From positions 74,949,078-75,013,077 of the forward strand of contig OW799233.1 in NCBI GenBank assembly GCA_941918925.1: a stretch of 64,000 nt of DNA. The letters are read 5' to 3'. Under the pieces are notes generated by a model. The model was not told the origin of the DNA. It ran no database searches and saw only the letters and a list, made by a program, of their open reading frames with translations. The DNA comes from Phyto melanocephala (Eukaryota; Arthropoda; Insecta; Diptera; Rhinophoridae). Of the stretch, positions 53,060 to 64,000 are shown piece by piece. Position numbers and translations under genes: made by a program. Each line of letters starts with the position of its first letter. Position 1 is the stretch's first letter.

Positions 53060-55034
53060 AAATCAAAAAAATAACCTTGTCATACTGGGTCTTTAAATCC
53101 GGGTTCTTCAAAAGTCGAAATTCATTTCGCTTGAATTGGGACATAGCACTATTTCGAGAATCCCCTAATGATAATTCATTAGAAAATTCGCGACGAAATG
53201 GGAGTGAGACTACATATCGACCCTCATAATTCCTATAGGTGGTAGTCTGGTAAAGCTTTTCACAATATTGATCCTCCTCAGAGAGTTGAGTCGCTTGTGG
53301 AACTTCTTCAAGTTCCCAAAAACGAGTTAGTTGATTATTCAACTCAATATGGGTACAAAAAGATAAAACAGAATGTAGGGGTTCGGATTGAAAAACTTCA
53401 CCTGTGACTATCCAACCGAAAACGGTTCTCTGGGCGATCAGGTTGCCATTAGGATGTATTTCTACATCCGTTGTTAAGATTTTGGGATACACATTTCCTC
53501 CAAAAAGCATATCCATACGGGTACACATGACGTCGGTCATGGTAATATTGGGGAAGCTCGAGGCTACAATATTCGAAATAGTACACGAGGGCAATCCACC
53601 GGTAATCTTTTCTACCATATATGCACAAACTTTAATCCTAAAATCGGGATCAATCGGTGATCCGACCGTCAGTACGCACATTGTGGAGGATTTACCAGCT
53701 AAGCAATCCATCATGCCAGTGACATTTGTCGATGGCACCGAAAAAGTTGGTATAGCAAGCTTCTTTTGTAACCTTCGGGAAATAAAAATACCTTGCGAAC
53801 CAGGGTCAACCAGCGCTCGGGCCGCACATCTTATGTCATTTAAGTGAACTATACAAATAGCAGAGCCTAAAAGGACCGTAGATTTAGGGTTTGACTCAAG
53901 GTGTGTGGAGAAAGTATGCAAATTTCTTGCCGCTGTGGAGGCTGAAGGGTTAAAATTAAGGGTGGGTTGAGTTTGGTTGCTAGCTGAGTTAGGGTTTCTA
54001 CTCAACGGAGCTTGAATGGGTGGTACAACTGTACTAGAAGTTATCTGGACCTGAGATGAAGCTACGCTAGAATTATATTCCCGTGGTCCTATATTCTTAT
54101 GAAGCAAAGAGTGATGCTTCTGTTTGCAAAGAGTGCATACATGTATGCTCTTACAATTTTTAAATTCGTGAGAGGTTGCCAGACAGTTTGAACAGCATTT
54201 AAGCCTCTTCACTGTCGACATTCTCTCATCAGCACTCTGACTCAAAAAACTAGGACAAAGTCTGAAGGGGTGTGATCCTTGACAAAGAAAACAACGACAA
54301 ACTGTTGGGGAAGTAGTGGTTTTTGTCGAAAAACTTTGAATATTTTTCGGGGCAAAAGAAGATTTCTTCGGGTAGTTAAAATTAGTATTCCTTTGGAAGC
54401 CACTATTCTCATATGTTCTATTTGGGTTATTAACGGGTGTTGAATGAGATTGTCTGATATCAGAAATCGATTCAAGGGTTCTAAAATGAGCCGTTAAAAA
54501 TGTGTCCATATCTTCCCATTTGGGAGATTGCTGACAAAGTTTTTTCGACTGTTCCCAGAGGCTCAGAGTGTTCTCGGGCAACTTAGTAGCACAAATGTAT
54601 ACTAACATAACGTGATAGAATATTTCCGGGGTAACTTCCAACATTGAAAAATTCGTTATGCAATCGTTGATGGTTCTTTGCAGATTTTTAATATTCGCGC
54701 CTGATTCCTGAGTAATGGGTTTAATACTTAAAAGGGTTCGAAGCTGTTCATTTATAAGCGCCCCTTTGTTCTCATATGTGTCAACCAACTTTTTCCACGC
54801 AATCGCATAGCCATCGTTGGTCAACGGAATGGTTTGTATGGCATCATGGGCATCTTTCGCAGTTTTCTGCAATAAATAATACAACTTCTGTACCGGGGTT
54901 AATCGGGGATTATTACCATACAACGCTGAGAACATATCGCGGAATGATGGCCAACTTTTATAGTCGCCATAGAAAATTGGGGTATCACACGGGGGTAAAT
55001 TCATAATAGGGGTGGAAAAATGTCCAAGTTCCAT
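52980..55034 (-). pseudogene. Pao element 4: Gag (main part) and protease
   Basis: 684 codons. MNLPPCDTPIFYGDYKSWPS and FRDMFSALY form the Pao Gag block, followed by AWKKLVDTYENKGALINEQL. The knuckles CFLCQGSHPFRLC, CCSNCLATSHEFKNC and CTLCKQKHHSLLH lie at about residues 244-310. A Ser/Asn-rich spacer comes next, then the protease ARALVDPGSQGIFISRRL (DPG triad, as in element 1), TVFGWIVTGEV, LTRFWELEEV and GRYVVSLPF. The frame runs out at ...FTPSRSDD through a shift in a T-rich tract at about 53065. No stop occurs within. Confidence 0.9.
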
Positions 55035-55339
55035 GGACTTTTCAGCCCGAGCTGCCCGTCCCGGTCCAACTGGGCCGTAATTATGGAAACCCCTCGGGTG
55101 TATGTGGTATAAGAAGCCATATACCTAGATTTTATTTCCACGATATTTGGGCTCTTCATTTTCTCTGTCTCAATCAACAAAGAATCATATGTTGACCGAA
55201 CAGCTTCCCATAAACGGTTAATTTCCCTTTCGTGGCTCAATAATGAGCCAATATTATGATCAGCAATGGGTATAAGGGCAATAAAAGCCTCAAAATCCGC
55301 CAAACGATCAGCATTACGAATCATTGTAGCTATATCCAT
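55001..55339 (-). pseudogene. Pao element 4: Gag N-terminus
   Basis: ATG at 55339, 112 codons: MDIATMIRNADRLADFEAFI, a helix-rich N-terminal Gag segment (ERE..RLWEAVRSTYDSLL), comparable in position to the N-terminal coiled region of element 3. It ends out of frame in PWNLDIFPPLL, while the next frame continues GHFSTPIMNLPPC. So one base has been gained or lost near 55020-55060. Confidence 0.8.
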
Positions 55340-56876
55340 TTTCGATCTTAAGCAATAAGGGGAAATTTTGAATTGAATTCAAAAGAAGTGAAAATGGTAA
55401 CCAGAAAAAATGTATTGGTCTTTAAAAAAATGGCAAAATCGAATTTAAAAAAAAAATATTAATTGAGAAAAAAAATGAAAGCTATCACGTATAATTGTCA
55501 ACAATAAGAAAAACTGATTAATTAAAAACAATGGAAAATTTCAAATTAATCACCAAATCTTAATAATGCGGTGGGTTAAATAAGTAAAGGGGGAAAAATG
55601 TTTATAAAAAAACGAGTAAAAAAAATACACAACAAAAATTTTCAAATAAAAAATAAAGGTTAAATGTTCAATTATAAGAAATGGGTCCAAAAATATTTAA
55701 AAAAATGAAATAATCCTACAAGTTGTTCAATAAATCGGGTAAAATTATTAAATTTTAGGGTTAAAATCACTTGAACAACAATATCTTGTGGTGTAAAATT
55801 ACTTCGTTATATGAAAAAGGTATTAAAAGTGTACATACACTAGTACTGCCGCAAAATATTTCCGGGTACTCTAGAAAAATGTATGATTTTTAGTTTGAAA
55901 AAATTACAGAAATAAATAAATTTAATTTTATATGCAAAAAAATATGTTCGTTAGAGTTTAAAAACGAGAAAAAACGGGTAAAAATCACTTTTTGCATTTA
56001 ATTTATGAGTAACCGGTTTTTATTCGGTCATTCGCAAAGTTGCAGCACTAGTGTGTAGTGTGTGTTTATAAACAATCACAACAACAACCAACAAATGCAG
56101 CGAGTATATGAGCGGGGGTTGTTTAAATAGAAAAATATATACAACTTACTCACTTTATCATTTTTTCAAACAGGTTTTCACAAAAAAAGAAAATATTAAA
56201 AATTAATTAATAATTATTCCCTTTTTTAAATCAAGACAAATAAATAATTTAATTATGCCGGGTTTTATTTTTTGGCTAAACCAACGAGTAAAAAATGTCT
56301 CTTTGTTGTAACAAGCACACAATATATATAAAAAATTACAAAAGCTTTTGTTACAACAAAAATTAAAAGAGAATAAAAGAAACAAACATTAAAGAAAAAC
56401 ACTTTTAAATAAATTTTAAAATTAAAAAAAAAAGAAAATGCACTAAATTTTCAATTATTAGAAATTTTTTAAAAATTCCTTTTTTTTGGGTAAAAGAAAA
56501 CGAACACAAGTAAGTAAAAAATTGATAAATAAAAACTACACTGTGTAATAGAGAAAATTTAAAAAAAAATCAAATTTCGTTTTGCCGTCGGCAAAATGAC
56601 TTTTATTGCGGGGTGAATTTTATTTTTTTTTTTTAAGACACTTGTTGGTTGTTTTTTTATTGTTTATTTTTCATTTATTTATTAACACACTTTATTTTCA
56701 CTTTTCTTTCACAAAAAAAATAAAACATACCTTTTTTTTCAAAGAGTGTAGTAATTAAAAAAAATTATGAGGATGAAAAAATATGGCGGTATATTTTCCA
56801 AAAATAAAAAAACTGGGGAATCTGAAAATAAAAATATTTTCTTAAAATATTTCCAGGATCTCGGGGGTTTATATCC
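55340..56876 (-). other. Leader of Pao element 4 (non-coding)
   Basis: About 1.5 kb of A-rich sequence between the Gag start and the primer-binding segment, with no open frame of interest. Long for a Pao leader; no repeats apart from A/T tracts were seen. Confidence 0.5.
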
Positions 56877-56923
56877 GGCTCGAAGGACCAAAATGTTTTC
56901 CTCGAAATATTTAAATAAAATTT

Positions 56924-57159
56924 AAAAAAAATGAGATACACGGGTGTTAATTTTAATTATAGAAATTTGGGTTTTATTCTTTTCTTAAAATACGGGGGTT
57001 TGTACGTACCATACAATGCGGGGTTTACAGGAGTAATAATACAAAACAATAATAATAACAAACAGAGCTTTTCAATAGATACATACAAAATATATCAATT
57101 TAACGAAACTAGAGTAAGACCGCCAAACAATGGGTGCGTTCACACTATGCGCGTAAACA
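56924..57159 (-). repeat. 5' LTR of Pao element 4
   Basis: Matches 48993-49231. The GCGCGTAAACA end is shared; outside it the sequence is AGTATGATTAC. Confidence 0.9.
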
Positions 57160-57449
57160 AGTATGATTACAAATTAATCAAGCTATGATTCTTTTTAATA
57201 ATAATTTGATTTCAACTGTTATTCTTCTTGCTAAATAAATTTTTATTATTTTAAAATTTTGAGATGTCAAAAAAATTAACAAAAATTTTGAGAAATTAAA
57301 GAAAATTTACAAATAAACTATAAAATGTAAAAAATATTGGTGTAAAAATTGCAATTAAATTGGTAAGTACAATCAATATGTGTATGTTACAGCAAAATAC
57401 AATAATTTGCCGTAAAAAAGCAAAGATTGTCGATTGCAATTGTAGTTAC

Positions 57450-57481
<32 letters not shown>

Positions 57482-57631
57482 CATACATATGTATATATAA
57501 ATGATACTTAAATTAAACATAATAATGATAACTGGTAACCATTATTATTTTTAACCATAAACATACAATTCAATCATAGTATGTTGCTCTTCGATTATGG
57601 TTACCACAACCATATTTTTTCTTTGCGTGTA

Positions 57632-58536
57632 TATATTACCCACATATCCGCCATTTTATTTAGGGCGCTCTGTTGAATGTTAACTTTTTGATAAGTTAAA
57701 ATATTTTTACGAATAGCCCAAGAGGGATGCCACATTTTAAAATAGTAACAAACATGTCTAAAACTATACGAGAGCTAAAAATTCTTATTTATGTGGTAAA
57801 AATATGGTCTGTGCAACATGCGTGCAATTTACTATCTTTTAATTCTTTTTAGGGCAAATGTACTTAATTGTGTCGGAAATATTGTAGAAATTACAAACAG
57901 AACGACAAAGCTATATATCCAAGGTCAAGGCTATAACTCGTATTTTTTTGAAATTTTTCAATGATTTTTTTACGAAGTTTTTCAATGATTCCAAGCAATT
58001 TTACAAAAGAATTAAGTTCTCCTGAAGAGGTACATACAAATATTTCAGTAAGAGCCTTTTTTCGTAAATCTATATGCCCTTGGTACCAGGGTACACTTAT
58101 ACAAGTTGGCGGTGCCAGCCCAACGGAATGTTTTTTGTGTTCTGGAGTATGTCAAACTGCATATTTAAAAAAATGATTTCAACTCCGGAAACTGTCAAAC
58201 TCCATACATAAAAAAAGAGAGCCAAAATGGCTCTCCTTTACGCTATCAGCTTGTGTAATTACACCATGCTTGTTACTACAGATGAATGATAAAAACTTTA
58301 GTCAATTAGTTTTTGTACATTTATTGTATAATTTTTCTCTTTTATCTGAAATTTGAATTTTTTACGATTTTTTTTACCACAGCCAATAAGACACAACTTT
58401 TATTATTATAGTTAAATTTCTTTTATTGAAAACACGAATAAGTGCACGTTTAAATATTTCTTAAAAAAAATATTTTTTACTTTTTCACACATAGGTATGT
58501 ATGTATGTACAGACATGCAAAAAGAAAAATTAAAAA
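57632..58536. other. Interval without recognised genes; small DINE scrap
   Basis: 57875-57925 (TTGTAGAAATTACAAACAG, AACGACAAAGCTATATAT) is a short piece of the DINE-A' 5' region. A 71-codon ATG frame at 57961 has no recognisable features. The rest is AT-rich and may be host intergenic DNA. Confidence 0.45.
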
Positions 58537-59277
58537 AAAACAAGTAACAGTGCTATATTCGGCCGTGCCGAATCTTATATACCCTTCACAACGTGTGGTC
58601 ATGCAATAACAATTGTTTGTATCACCATTCATCCCATATAAAATACGTGCATACGTACACGTTAGAATAAATGTGGCATCGAATCCCAGCTGAGCCAAAA
58701 ACATTTTATTTTATTTTATTTATATTTTATTATTTTTTTTTATATTTTTTTTAAATTTTTTTTAAAAAAATTTTTAAAAAATTTTACAAAACTTTTTTTA
58801 AAAATTTTTTTTTTTAGATTTTTTTATTATTTTTTTCTTATTTTTAATATTTTTTTTTTGTAATTTTTTTTTGTTTGGTATGTTTTTTACATGTATGTAT
58901 GTATGTATGTATGTATGTATGTATGTATGTTGTTGTTGTAATTGTGAAAAAAAACGAGGTGGTCGTGGTTTTTTGCTCATATCTCAGAAAGTTATGGGGC
59001 GATTGTGCTGAATTTCAATAGCGATTCATTCCTGGATATTTCCAAGAGATTGATACCATATACAGATCTGAGGAACATATAGTTGCTTCTAAAAGTTGAT
59101 TTCAACCAACACACGGACAGACGGGCAGACGGATAGACGGTCAGGGCCTAATCGACTCCTCTATTCATAAGCTTTCAGAAAATATATACTTTATGGGGTC
59201 GGAAATGAAAATTGTAGAAATTACAAACGGAATGACAAAGCTATATATACCCTTGTGCACCACAGGTGAAGGGTATA
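58537..59277 (-). mobile_element. DINE-A' copy 1
   Basis: The 3' end (CAAGTAACAGTGCTATATTCGG, GGCCGTGCC hairpin) is at 58537. It has an AT-only centre, a (CATA)n/(TATG)n microsatellite at about 58893-58929, then GTGGTCGTGGTTTTTTGC and TTATGGGGTCGGAAAT. The 5' end CACCTGTGGTGCACAAGGGTATA lies on the minus strand, with TTATACCC at 59277. It differs from DINE-A mainly in the 5' hairpin (CACCTGTGGTGCACAAG instead of CACACAGTG) and in the blocks around TGGGGCGATTG. Nearly identical to 61400-62160. Confidence 0.82.
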
Positions 59278-59439
59278 ACAAGTACAATAACAGAAATACA
59301 TTTTTAACTTGATCACTACCATAAACAAAATAGAGCAAAAAGTAATCAGTTGCTTTTTCATTTGAATAAACTTTAATATTTACGCCGTGCTCGGACTAAA
59401 TAAAACAAATAAATATATCACAATTTGCTTTAAGGGAAG
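59278..59439. other. Short region 3' of the fork head gene
   Basis: AT-rich and presumably includes the 3' untranslated region of the gene on the minus strand. No clear polyadenylation signal could be assigned. Confidence 0.4.
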
Positions 59440-60204
59440 TTAGAATGCTGATAGCGGTCTAAAATTTTGGCGAATAATCTGTTGTTGACGATCAGTAATA
59501 AGGGAAATATTAGCCGATTGTTGGAATTGAAAATTAATAGCTGCTTGATGTTGATGTAAACCAAATAAATCTAGAGTTAGGTGATTAGAAACTGGAACTA
59601 AGAAATTCATATTATTTTCACACACCATGGCCTTTTGTGATATTTGAAGTTTTTCTGGTGCGATTAGACTGTCGATAGTAAACGGCATTTTGGGTCGTAA
59701 TAGAGGCGAAGGTTGTTCTCTTATTTTAAGTTCGCTTTCATGTTTAAAGTTTATACATGTGTTTGTCAATTCATTATTTGGTTGAAACGATGGTTGGCAT
59801 TTGCTTACCAAAGGTATATGAATGGTGTTCCTATGTGTTGTTAGGACTATTTCCGCTGCCTTAATTGGCTTTATACGAAAACGTTTCCGACGGCGAAGCA
59901 AACTGCCATTTTCAAACATATCAAATGCTTTAGGGTGCAAAGTCCAAAAACATCCCTTACCAATTTTATTAGAATGTCGGGCCACTTTTATAAAACAATC
60001 ATTAAAACTAAGATTATGGCGCAAAGAGTTTTGCCATTTTTGAGTATTTTTTCGATAATAAGGAAATTTTTCTGTTATATATTTGTAAATGTCACTTAGA
60101 GGCAACATTTTAAGTGGAGAATTCCATATAGCCATTGCTGTCAACGATATATATGAGAATGGTGGTTTGAGATCTCCATAACTTTCTTTTAAGGGACGAG
60201 GCAT
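59440..60204 (-). CDS. FoxB-class fork head transcription factor
   Basis: Intronless, 254 residues from the ATG at 60204 ([20 protein letters not shown]). The open frame extends upstream only to a GTG, and MPRP is the conserved FoxB start, which fixes the start. The winged-helix domain spans about residues 13-112: [38 protein letters not shown], recognition helix [16 protein letters not shown], wing [20 protein letters not shown], and the basic [22 protein letters not shown] is a FoxB hallmark. A later PFTIDSLI (about 174-181) resembles an eh1 Groucho-binding motif, suggesting repression. Size and sequence fit the Drosophila pair fd96Ca/fd96Cb, closer in length to fd96Cb; I do not assign the paralogue. 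It would act in the nucleus, in neural and segmental patterning by analogy. GKGCFW instead of the usual GKGSYW/GKGSFW is a small oddity. Confidence 0.93.
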   Translation of the reverse strand: MPRPLKESYGDLKPPFSYISLTAMAIWNSPLKMLPLSDIYKYITEKFPYYRKNTQKWQNSLRHNLSFNDCFIKVARHSNKIGKGCFWTLHPKAFDMFENGSLLRRRKRFRIKPIKAAEIVLTTHRNTIHIPLVSKCQPSFQPNNELTNTCINFKHESELKIREQPSPLLRPKMPFTIDSLIAPEKLQISQKAMVCENNMNFLVPVSNHLTLDLFGLHQHQAAINFQFQQSANISLITDRQQQIIRQNFRPLSAF

Positions 60205-61140
60205 TATACACGAATTGCAAATATATAATTTAGTTCTATTCACACAAATCGTACTTTTTTAAATGCAAAGTTCAATACTAAGTAAACGCTAGAACCGACT
60301 CGAGTATAAACCCATTAAGAACAAAATGTAAACTAAACAAAAATGTTCCCTAATCATCATATATGTATAAATTTAACTCTCTTTTAATTCCTTTAAAATT
60401 GTGTATGTATGGCTTATGTATATCTTCAGTGTGTATCTAAAACACAAACAGACATATATTCATACACACATATACTTATATATGTCTGTATGCATGTAAA
60501 TGGTTGAAAACAATAGAAATAACTTACATCTTCTGGCATGCCTAAATTTTTAGCCAATAAAAGCGGTCTTAATGGGAGGAGCTAACAGAACTAAGAAGAA
60601 AAAGAAATACATGGTTGGCTTATCCAATGTAGATATAATAGGCCAAACACACGACACAAATGTGATTTATTCAATTGATGGTGTATTTGTTTTGAGTTTA
60701 GATTTGTATTGGATTGAGTAGGAGGAGTCGGGTGATTGTGAACATATTTAAATGTATATGGGCATTTCTCCAATGTCGAATGCGACATTCGCACGCATCC
60801 AAAGTGAAAAAATATATGTTTTATGTTTTATTTCGATAAAACGCGAAACTTATAACTCTTAATTAGTACTAAAATTTGTACTTAGTTTGAATTTTTTTAA
60901 TGCGAATAATTTTAAAATGATTTGCATTGAAGTGTCTTAATAATGTTATTTACTTTAATCAAAAATATAAAGTAGTTTATTTTTTGTTTAATTTTTATCA
61001 CTGTCGCACGCGAAATTTTGTTCTTTGTACTTTTTTTGTTTTTTTATTTTTATGGAATTAAACTTGCATAAAATGATTTTTAATATAGGAATTTAATATA
61101 CTTATTTGCACAACAAATTATAAACTTAATAAAATAGCAT
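60205..61140. other. Upstream region of the fork head gene
   Basis: The largest stretch (about 0.9 kb) without recognisable repeats, lying 5' of the gene, so it probably holds its promoter. It has alternating-purine/pyrimidine microsatellite-like parts (CATACACACATATACTTATA at about 60460). I could not identify a specific core promoter element. Confidence 0.5.
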
Positions 61141-61148
61141 CAATAAAC

Positions 61149-61378
61149 AACAAGTATGGGAAAAGCTGCGCCGAATATTTTATACCCACCACCAATTTTG
61201 TGTACTTTTATAGCACAAAATTTATTATTTTGCAATGCCTCAAGCAAGTATTTACTTGCAAGTAGTGTATACGTACAACTAACGAAAATCAGGAGCAATT
61301 TAAAAAATAAAAAAACAAGTAAGAGCACTATATTCGGCTGTGCCGAATCTTTTATACCCACCACCAATTTTCCGTATT
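61149..61378 (-). mobile_element. Two short DINE-B 3' fragments
   Basis: 61149-61235 (CAAGTATGGGAAAAGCTGCGCC, TATACCCACCACCAATTTTG) and 61316-61378 (ACAAGTAAGAGCACTATATTCGG, TATACCCACCACCAATTTTC) both contain only the terminal part of DINE-B. Confidence 0.75.
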
Positions 61379-61399
61379 TTTATACCCTTCACACAGTGA

Positions 61400-62160
61400 A
61401 CAAGTAACAGTGCTATATTCTTATCTTATATACCCTTCACTACGTGTAGTCATGCAATAACAATTGTTTGTATCACCATTCATCCCATATAAAATACGTG
61501 CATACGTACACGTTAGAATAAATGTGGCATCGAATCCCAGCTGAGCCAAAAAAATTTTATTTTATTTTATTTAATATATTATTTATATTTTATTATTTTT
61601 TTTTATATTTTTTTTAAATTTTTTTAAAAAAATTTTTTAGAAAAATTTTTAAAAATTTTTTTTAAATTTTTTGAAAAAATTTTTTTTGTAGTTTTTTTTA
61701 TTATTTTTTTCTTATTTTTAATATTTTTTTTTTTTGTAATTTTTTTTGTTTGGTATGTTTTTTACATGTATGTATGTATGTATGTATGTATGTATGTATG
61801 TATGTATGTATGTTGTTGTGGTAATTGTGAAAAAAACGAGGTGGTCGTGGTTTTTTGCTCATATCTCAGAAAGTTATGGGGCGATTGTGCTGAATTTCAA
61901 TAGCGATTCATTCCTGGATATTTCCAAGAGATTGATACCATATACAGATCTGAGGAACATATAGTTGCTTCTAAAAGTTGATTTCAACCAACACACGGAC
62001 AGACGGGCAGACGGACAGACGGTCAGGGCTTAATCGACTCCTCTATTCATAAGCTTTCAGAAAATATATACTTTATGGGGTCGGAAATGAAAATTGTAGA
62101 AATTACAAACGGAATGACAAAGCTATATATACCCTTGTGCACCACAGGTGAAGGGTATAA
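61400..62160 (-). mobile_element. DINE-A' copy 2, nested
   Basis: Nearly identical to 58537-59277, with a shortened 3' hairpin (GTGCTATATTCTTATCTTATA) and a longer (TATG)n run at about 61768-61812. It ends CACCACAGGTGAAGGGTATAA at 62160. Confidence 0.82.
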
Positions 62161-62632
62161 AAAGGGTATATATAGGTTTGTCATTCCGTGTGAAATTTCT
62201 ACAATTTTCATTTCCGACCCCATAAAGTATATATTTTCTGAAAGCTTATGAATATTTAGGTGAGTCGATTAAGATCTGTCAGTCTGTCCGTGTGTATGTT
62301 GAAATCAACTATTTGAAGCCCCCCGATATCGCATGGACCCGGGTGAGGTAATAAAATATCAGAAATATTCAGGAGTAGATCGGTATTGAAAATCAGAAAC
62401 ATCGGTTCATAAACAACTGAGATATGAGCAAAAACCCACGACCACCTCGATTTTTTTTCACAAAAACAACATTACAACAACAACATACATACATACAAAC
62501 GTGTATACTGGTAAGAGAAAACGTGGCATCGAATCCCAGCTGAGCCAAAAAAAATTTTTTTTTTAATTTTTTTAAAATTTTTTTTAAATTTTTTTTTATT
62601 ATTTATTTAATATATTATTTATATATTTATTA

Positions 62633-63296
62633 TTATACCCTTCACACAGTGAAAAAGGGTATATATAGGTTTGTCATTCCGTGTGAAATTTCTACAATTT
62701 TGATTTCCGACCCCATAAAGTATATATTTTCTGAAAGCTTATGAATAGGGGAGTCGATTAAGCCCTGTCAGTCTGTCCGTCTGACCGTCTGTCCGTGTGT
62801 ATGTTGAAATCAACTTTTTGAAGCCCCCCGACATCAGTCGGACCCGGGTGAGGTATTAAAATATCAGAAATATTCGGGAGTAGAACGGTATTGAAAATCA
62901 GAAACATCGGTACATAAACAACTGAGATATGAGCAAAAACCCACGACCACCTCGATTTTTTATTCACAAAAACAACATTACAACAACAACATACATACAT
63001 ACAAACGTGTATACTGGTTGGAGAAAACGTGGCATCGAATCCCAGCTAAGCCAAAAAAATTTTGTTTTAAATTTTTTTTATTTTTTTTTTGTTTTATATA
63101 TATTATATATGTATATAATAATTTTTTTTTTTTAATTTTTTTTTTAAATTTTTTTTTTTTAAATTTTTTTTTTATTTTTTATTTTTTTTTTGTTTTTTTT
63201 AACATACATACGTGAATTTACTGTTATTGCATGACTACACGTTGTGAAGGGTATATAAGATTCGGCACGGCCGAATATAGCGCTTTTACTTGTTTT
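62633..63296 (+). mobile_element. DINE-A copy, nested
   Basis: TTATACCCTTCACACAGTG at 62633 through GGTATATATAGG, the GTCTGTCCGTCTGACCGTC block, GTGGCATCGAATCCCAGC, the AT-only centre and the hairpin TTCGGCACGGCCGAA, to CTTTTACTTGTTTT at 63296. The 3' subterminal ATGGGATG segment is shortened. Confidence 0.8.
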
Positions 63297-63766
63297 TAAA
63301 TTTTTTTTTTATTTATTTTTTGTTTTATATTTGTTATATATATTTTAATTATTTTTTTTTAATTTTTTTTTTATTTTTTTTTTTTTAATTTTTTTTTAAT
63401 TTTTTTTTTTAATTTTTTTTTAATTTTTTTTTTTAATTTTTTTTTTTTTTAACATACATACGTAAACTTATAATTTTACAATGGGATGTTTTTATATATG
63501 TATGTTTTTTATATGTATGTACGTATTTTATATGGGATGAATGGTGATACAAACTACTGTTATTGCTTGACTACACGTTGTGAAGGGTATATAAGATTCG
63601 GCACGGCCGAATATAGCGCTCTTACTTGTTTTTTTTTTAATTTTTTATTTTTTTTAAAAAAATTTTTTTATTATTTTTTTTGTTTCATATTTATTATATA
63701 TATTTTAATTATTTTTTAATTTAATTTAATTTTTAATTTTTTTTTAAATTTTTTTAAATATTTTTT

Positions 63767-64000
63767 TCACCTGTGGTGCACAAGGTATATATAGCTTTGT
63801 CATTCCGTTTGTAATTTCTACAATTTTCATTTCCGACCCCATAAAGTATATATATTCTGAAAGCTTATGAATAGAGGAGTCGATTAAGCCCTGACCGTCT
63901 GTCCGTCTACCCGTCTGTCCGTGTGTTGGTTGAAATCAACTTTTAGAAGCAACTATATGTTCCTCAGATCTGTATATGGTATCAATCTCTTGGAAATATC
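63767..64000 (+). mobile_element. DINE-A' 5' part, running off the window
   Basis: TTCACCTGTGGTGCACAAGG followed by TATATATAGCTTTGTCATTC and the TTTCATTTCCGACCCCATAA landmark. It lacks the very first TATACCC and continues past the window end. Confidence 0.78.

Larger units (their letters stand above)
48993..57159 (-). mobile_element. Pao/BEL element 4
   Basis: LTR-like direct repeats at 48993-49231 and 56924-57159 flank gag, protease, RT, RNase H, integrase and an extra ORF, all on the minus strand. Adjacent to the 5' LTR (right side) a primer-binding-like TTTTGGTCCTTCGAGCC lies at about 56877-56893. Flanks show a possible imperfect duplication AAGT(G/A). A handful of frameshifts but few stops suggest moderate age. 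The long leader (55340-56870) is AT-rich and non-coding. Confidence 0.9.
48702..57629. mobile_element. TA-flanked MITE split by Pao element 4
   Basis: CACGCAAAGAAAAACCATGG at 48702 and, inverted, ATATTTTTTCTTTGCGTG ending at 57629, each bordered by TA (48700-48701, 57630-57631). Outside Pao element 4 the inner sequences are AT-rich and non-coding (48702-48992 and 57160-57629, ~760 bp together). The TA duplication suggests a Tc1/mariner-type MITE, but no transposase is present. Confidence 0.72.
61379..63632 (+). mobile_element. DINE-A copy split by two further DINE copies
   Basis: The 5' end TATACCCTTCACACAGTGA at 61381-61399 continues at 62161 with AAAGGGTATATATAGG. The element then runs to the AT-rich centre at 62632, is interrupted again, and resumes at 63297 to finish with TTCGGCACGGCCGAA and GCTCTTACTTGTTTT at about 63632. 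The insertions are DINE-A' (61400-62160, minus) and DINE-A (62633-63296, plus). Confidence 0.75.

Noticed and set aside
57961..58176. 71-codon ATG frame
   Set aside because: No recognisable motif, no conserved context and surrounded by transposon scraps; not supported as a gene.
59440..60243. 267-residue version of the fork head protein
   Set aside because: It would start at GTG (60243). The ATG at 60204 gives the conserved MPRP start.
63018..63215. Phe/Tyr-rich frames in T/A tracts (also at about 5943, 58798 and 63486)
   Set aside because: They come from the AT-only centres of DINE repeats and are low-complexity translations, not genes.
1..64000. CRISPR arrays, bacterial operons, rRNA or tRNA genes
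   Set aside because: None seen. Repeats have transposon or satellite structure, and the window is clearly eukaryotic.

Overview
This 64 kb window is nuclear DNA of a fly (Diptera), probably a higher fly with a large, transposon-rich genome. It is very AT-rich. It carries DINE-1-like (Helentron-type) repeats ending in CTTACTTGTTTT, four Pao/BEL retrotransposons, one Ty3/gypsy element, Tc1/mariner elements, and a single recognisable host gene, an intronless FoxB-class fork head gene (59440-60204, minus strand). The genus cannot be fixed from the sequence alone.

Layout. 1-7037 is a decayed Ty3/gypsy element (gag, protease, RT, RNase H, integrase) broken by a DINE-A copy in gag (762-1532) and by a MITE in the integrase (5409-6884, TTA duplication) that holds another DINE-A copy. 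8620-10782 is a DINE-B copy with a fossil mariner inside. 12180-24850 is Pao element 1, split by Pao element 2 (15101-22772; LTRs 288 and 273 bp; target duplication CCGTG). Element 2 has a further DINE-B copy in its leader and has lost most of its RT. 25240-27275 is a foldback element followed by a third DINE-B copy. 27655-28240 and 44930-45500 are arrays of one ~165-bp tandem repeat in opposite orientations. 29278-31012 is a Tc3-like transposon. It and its flank were partly duplicated in tandem (30258-32163 and 32164-42768), and the second unit was then hit by Pao element 3 (32306-41121). Element 3 is a very young roo-like element with 556-bp LTRs in which I see no difference, a GCCCT target duplication and one uninterrupted 2452-codon gag-pol-env frame. 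43703-44622 is a rearranged DD41D mariner. 48993-57159 is Pao element 4, inserted inside a TA-flanked MITE. 59440-60204 is the FoxB gene. 61140-64000 is a thicket of nested DINE copies.

Apart from the fork head gene, nothing here works as a host pathway; the window is a record of successive insertions. The relative order can be read in several places: mariner into DINE-B before DINE-B spread; element 2 into element 1; tandem duplication, then element 3 and a 130-bp MITE in different units. The most unusual biology is a second ORF downstream of integrase in Pao elements 1 and 4. It sits where env would be, encodes Gag-like triple zinc knuckles, and is preceded by a splice-acceptor-like tract. 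Also notable are an RT-deleted Pao derivative, a hairpin array in the leader of element 3, and a conserved ~59-bp core in foldback elements with unrelated arms. ORF starts in the decayed elements are approximate, because several open frames have no ATG.
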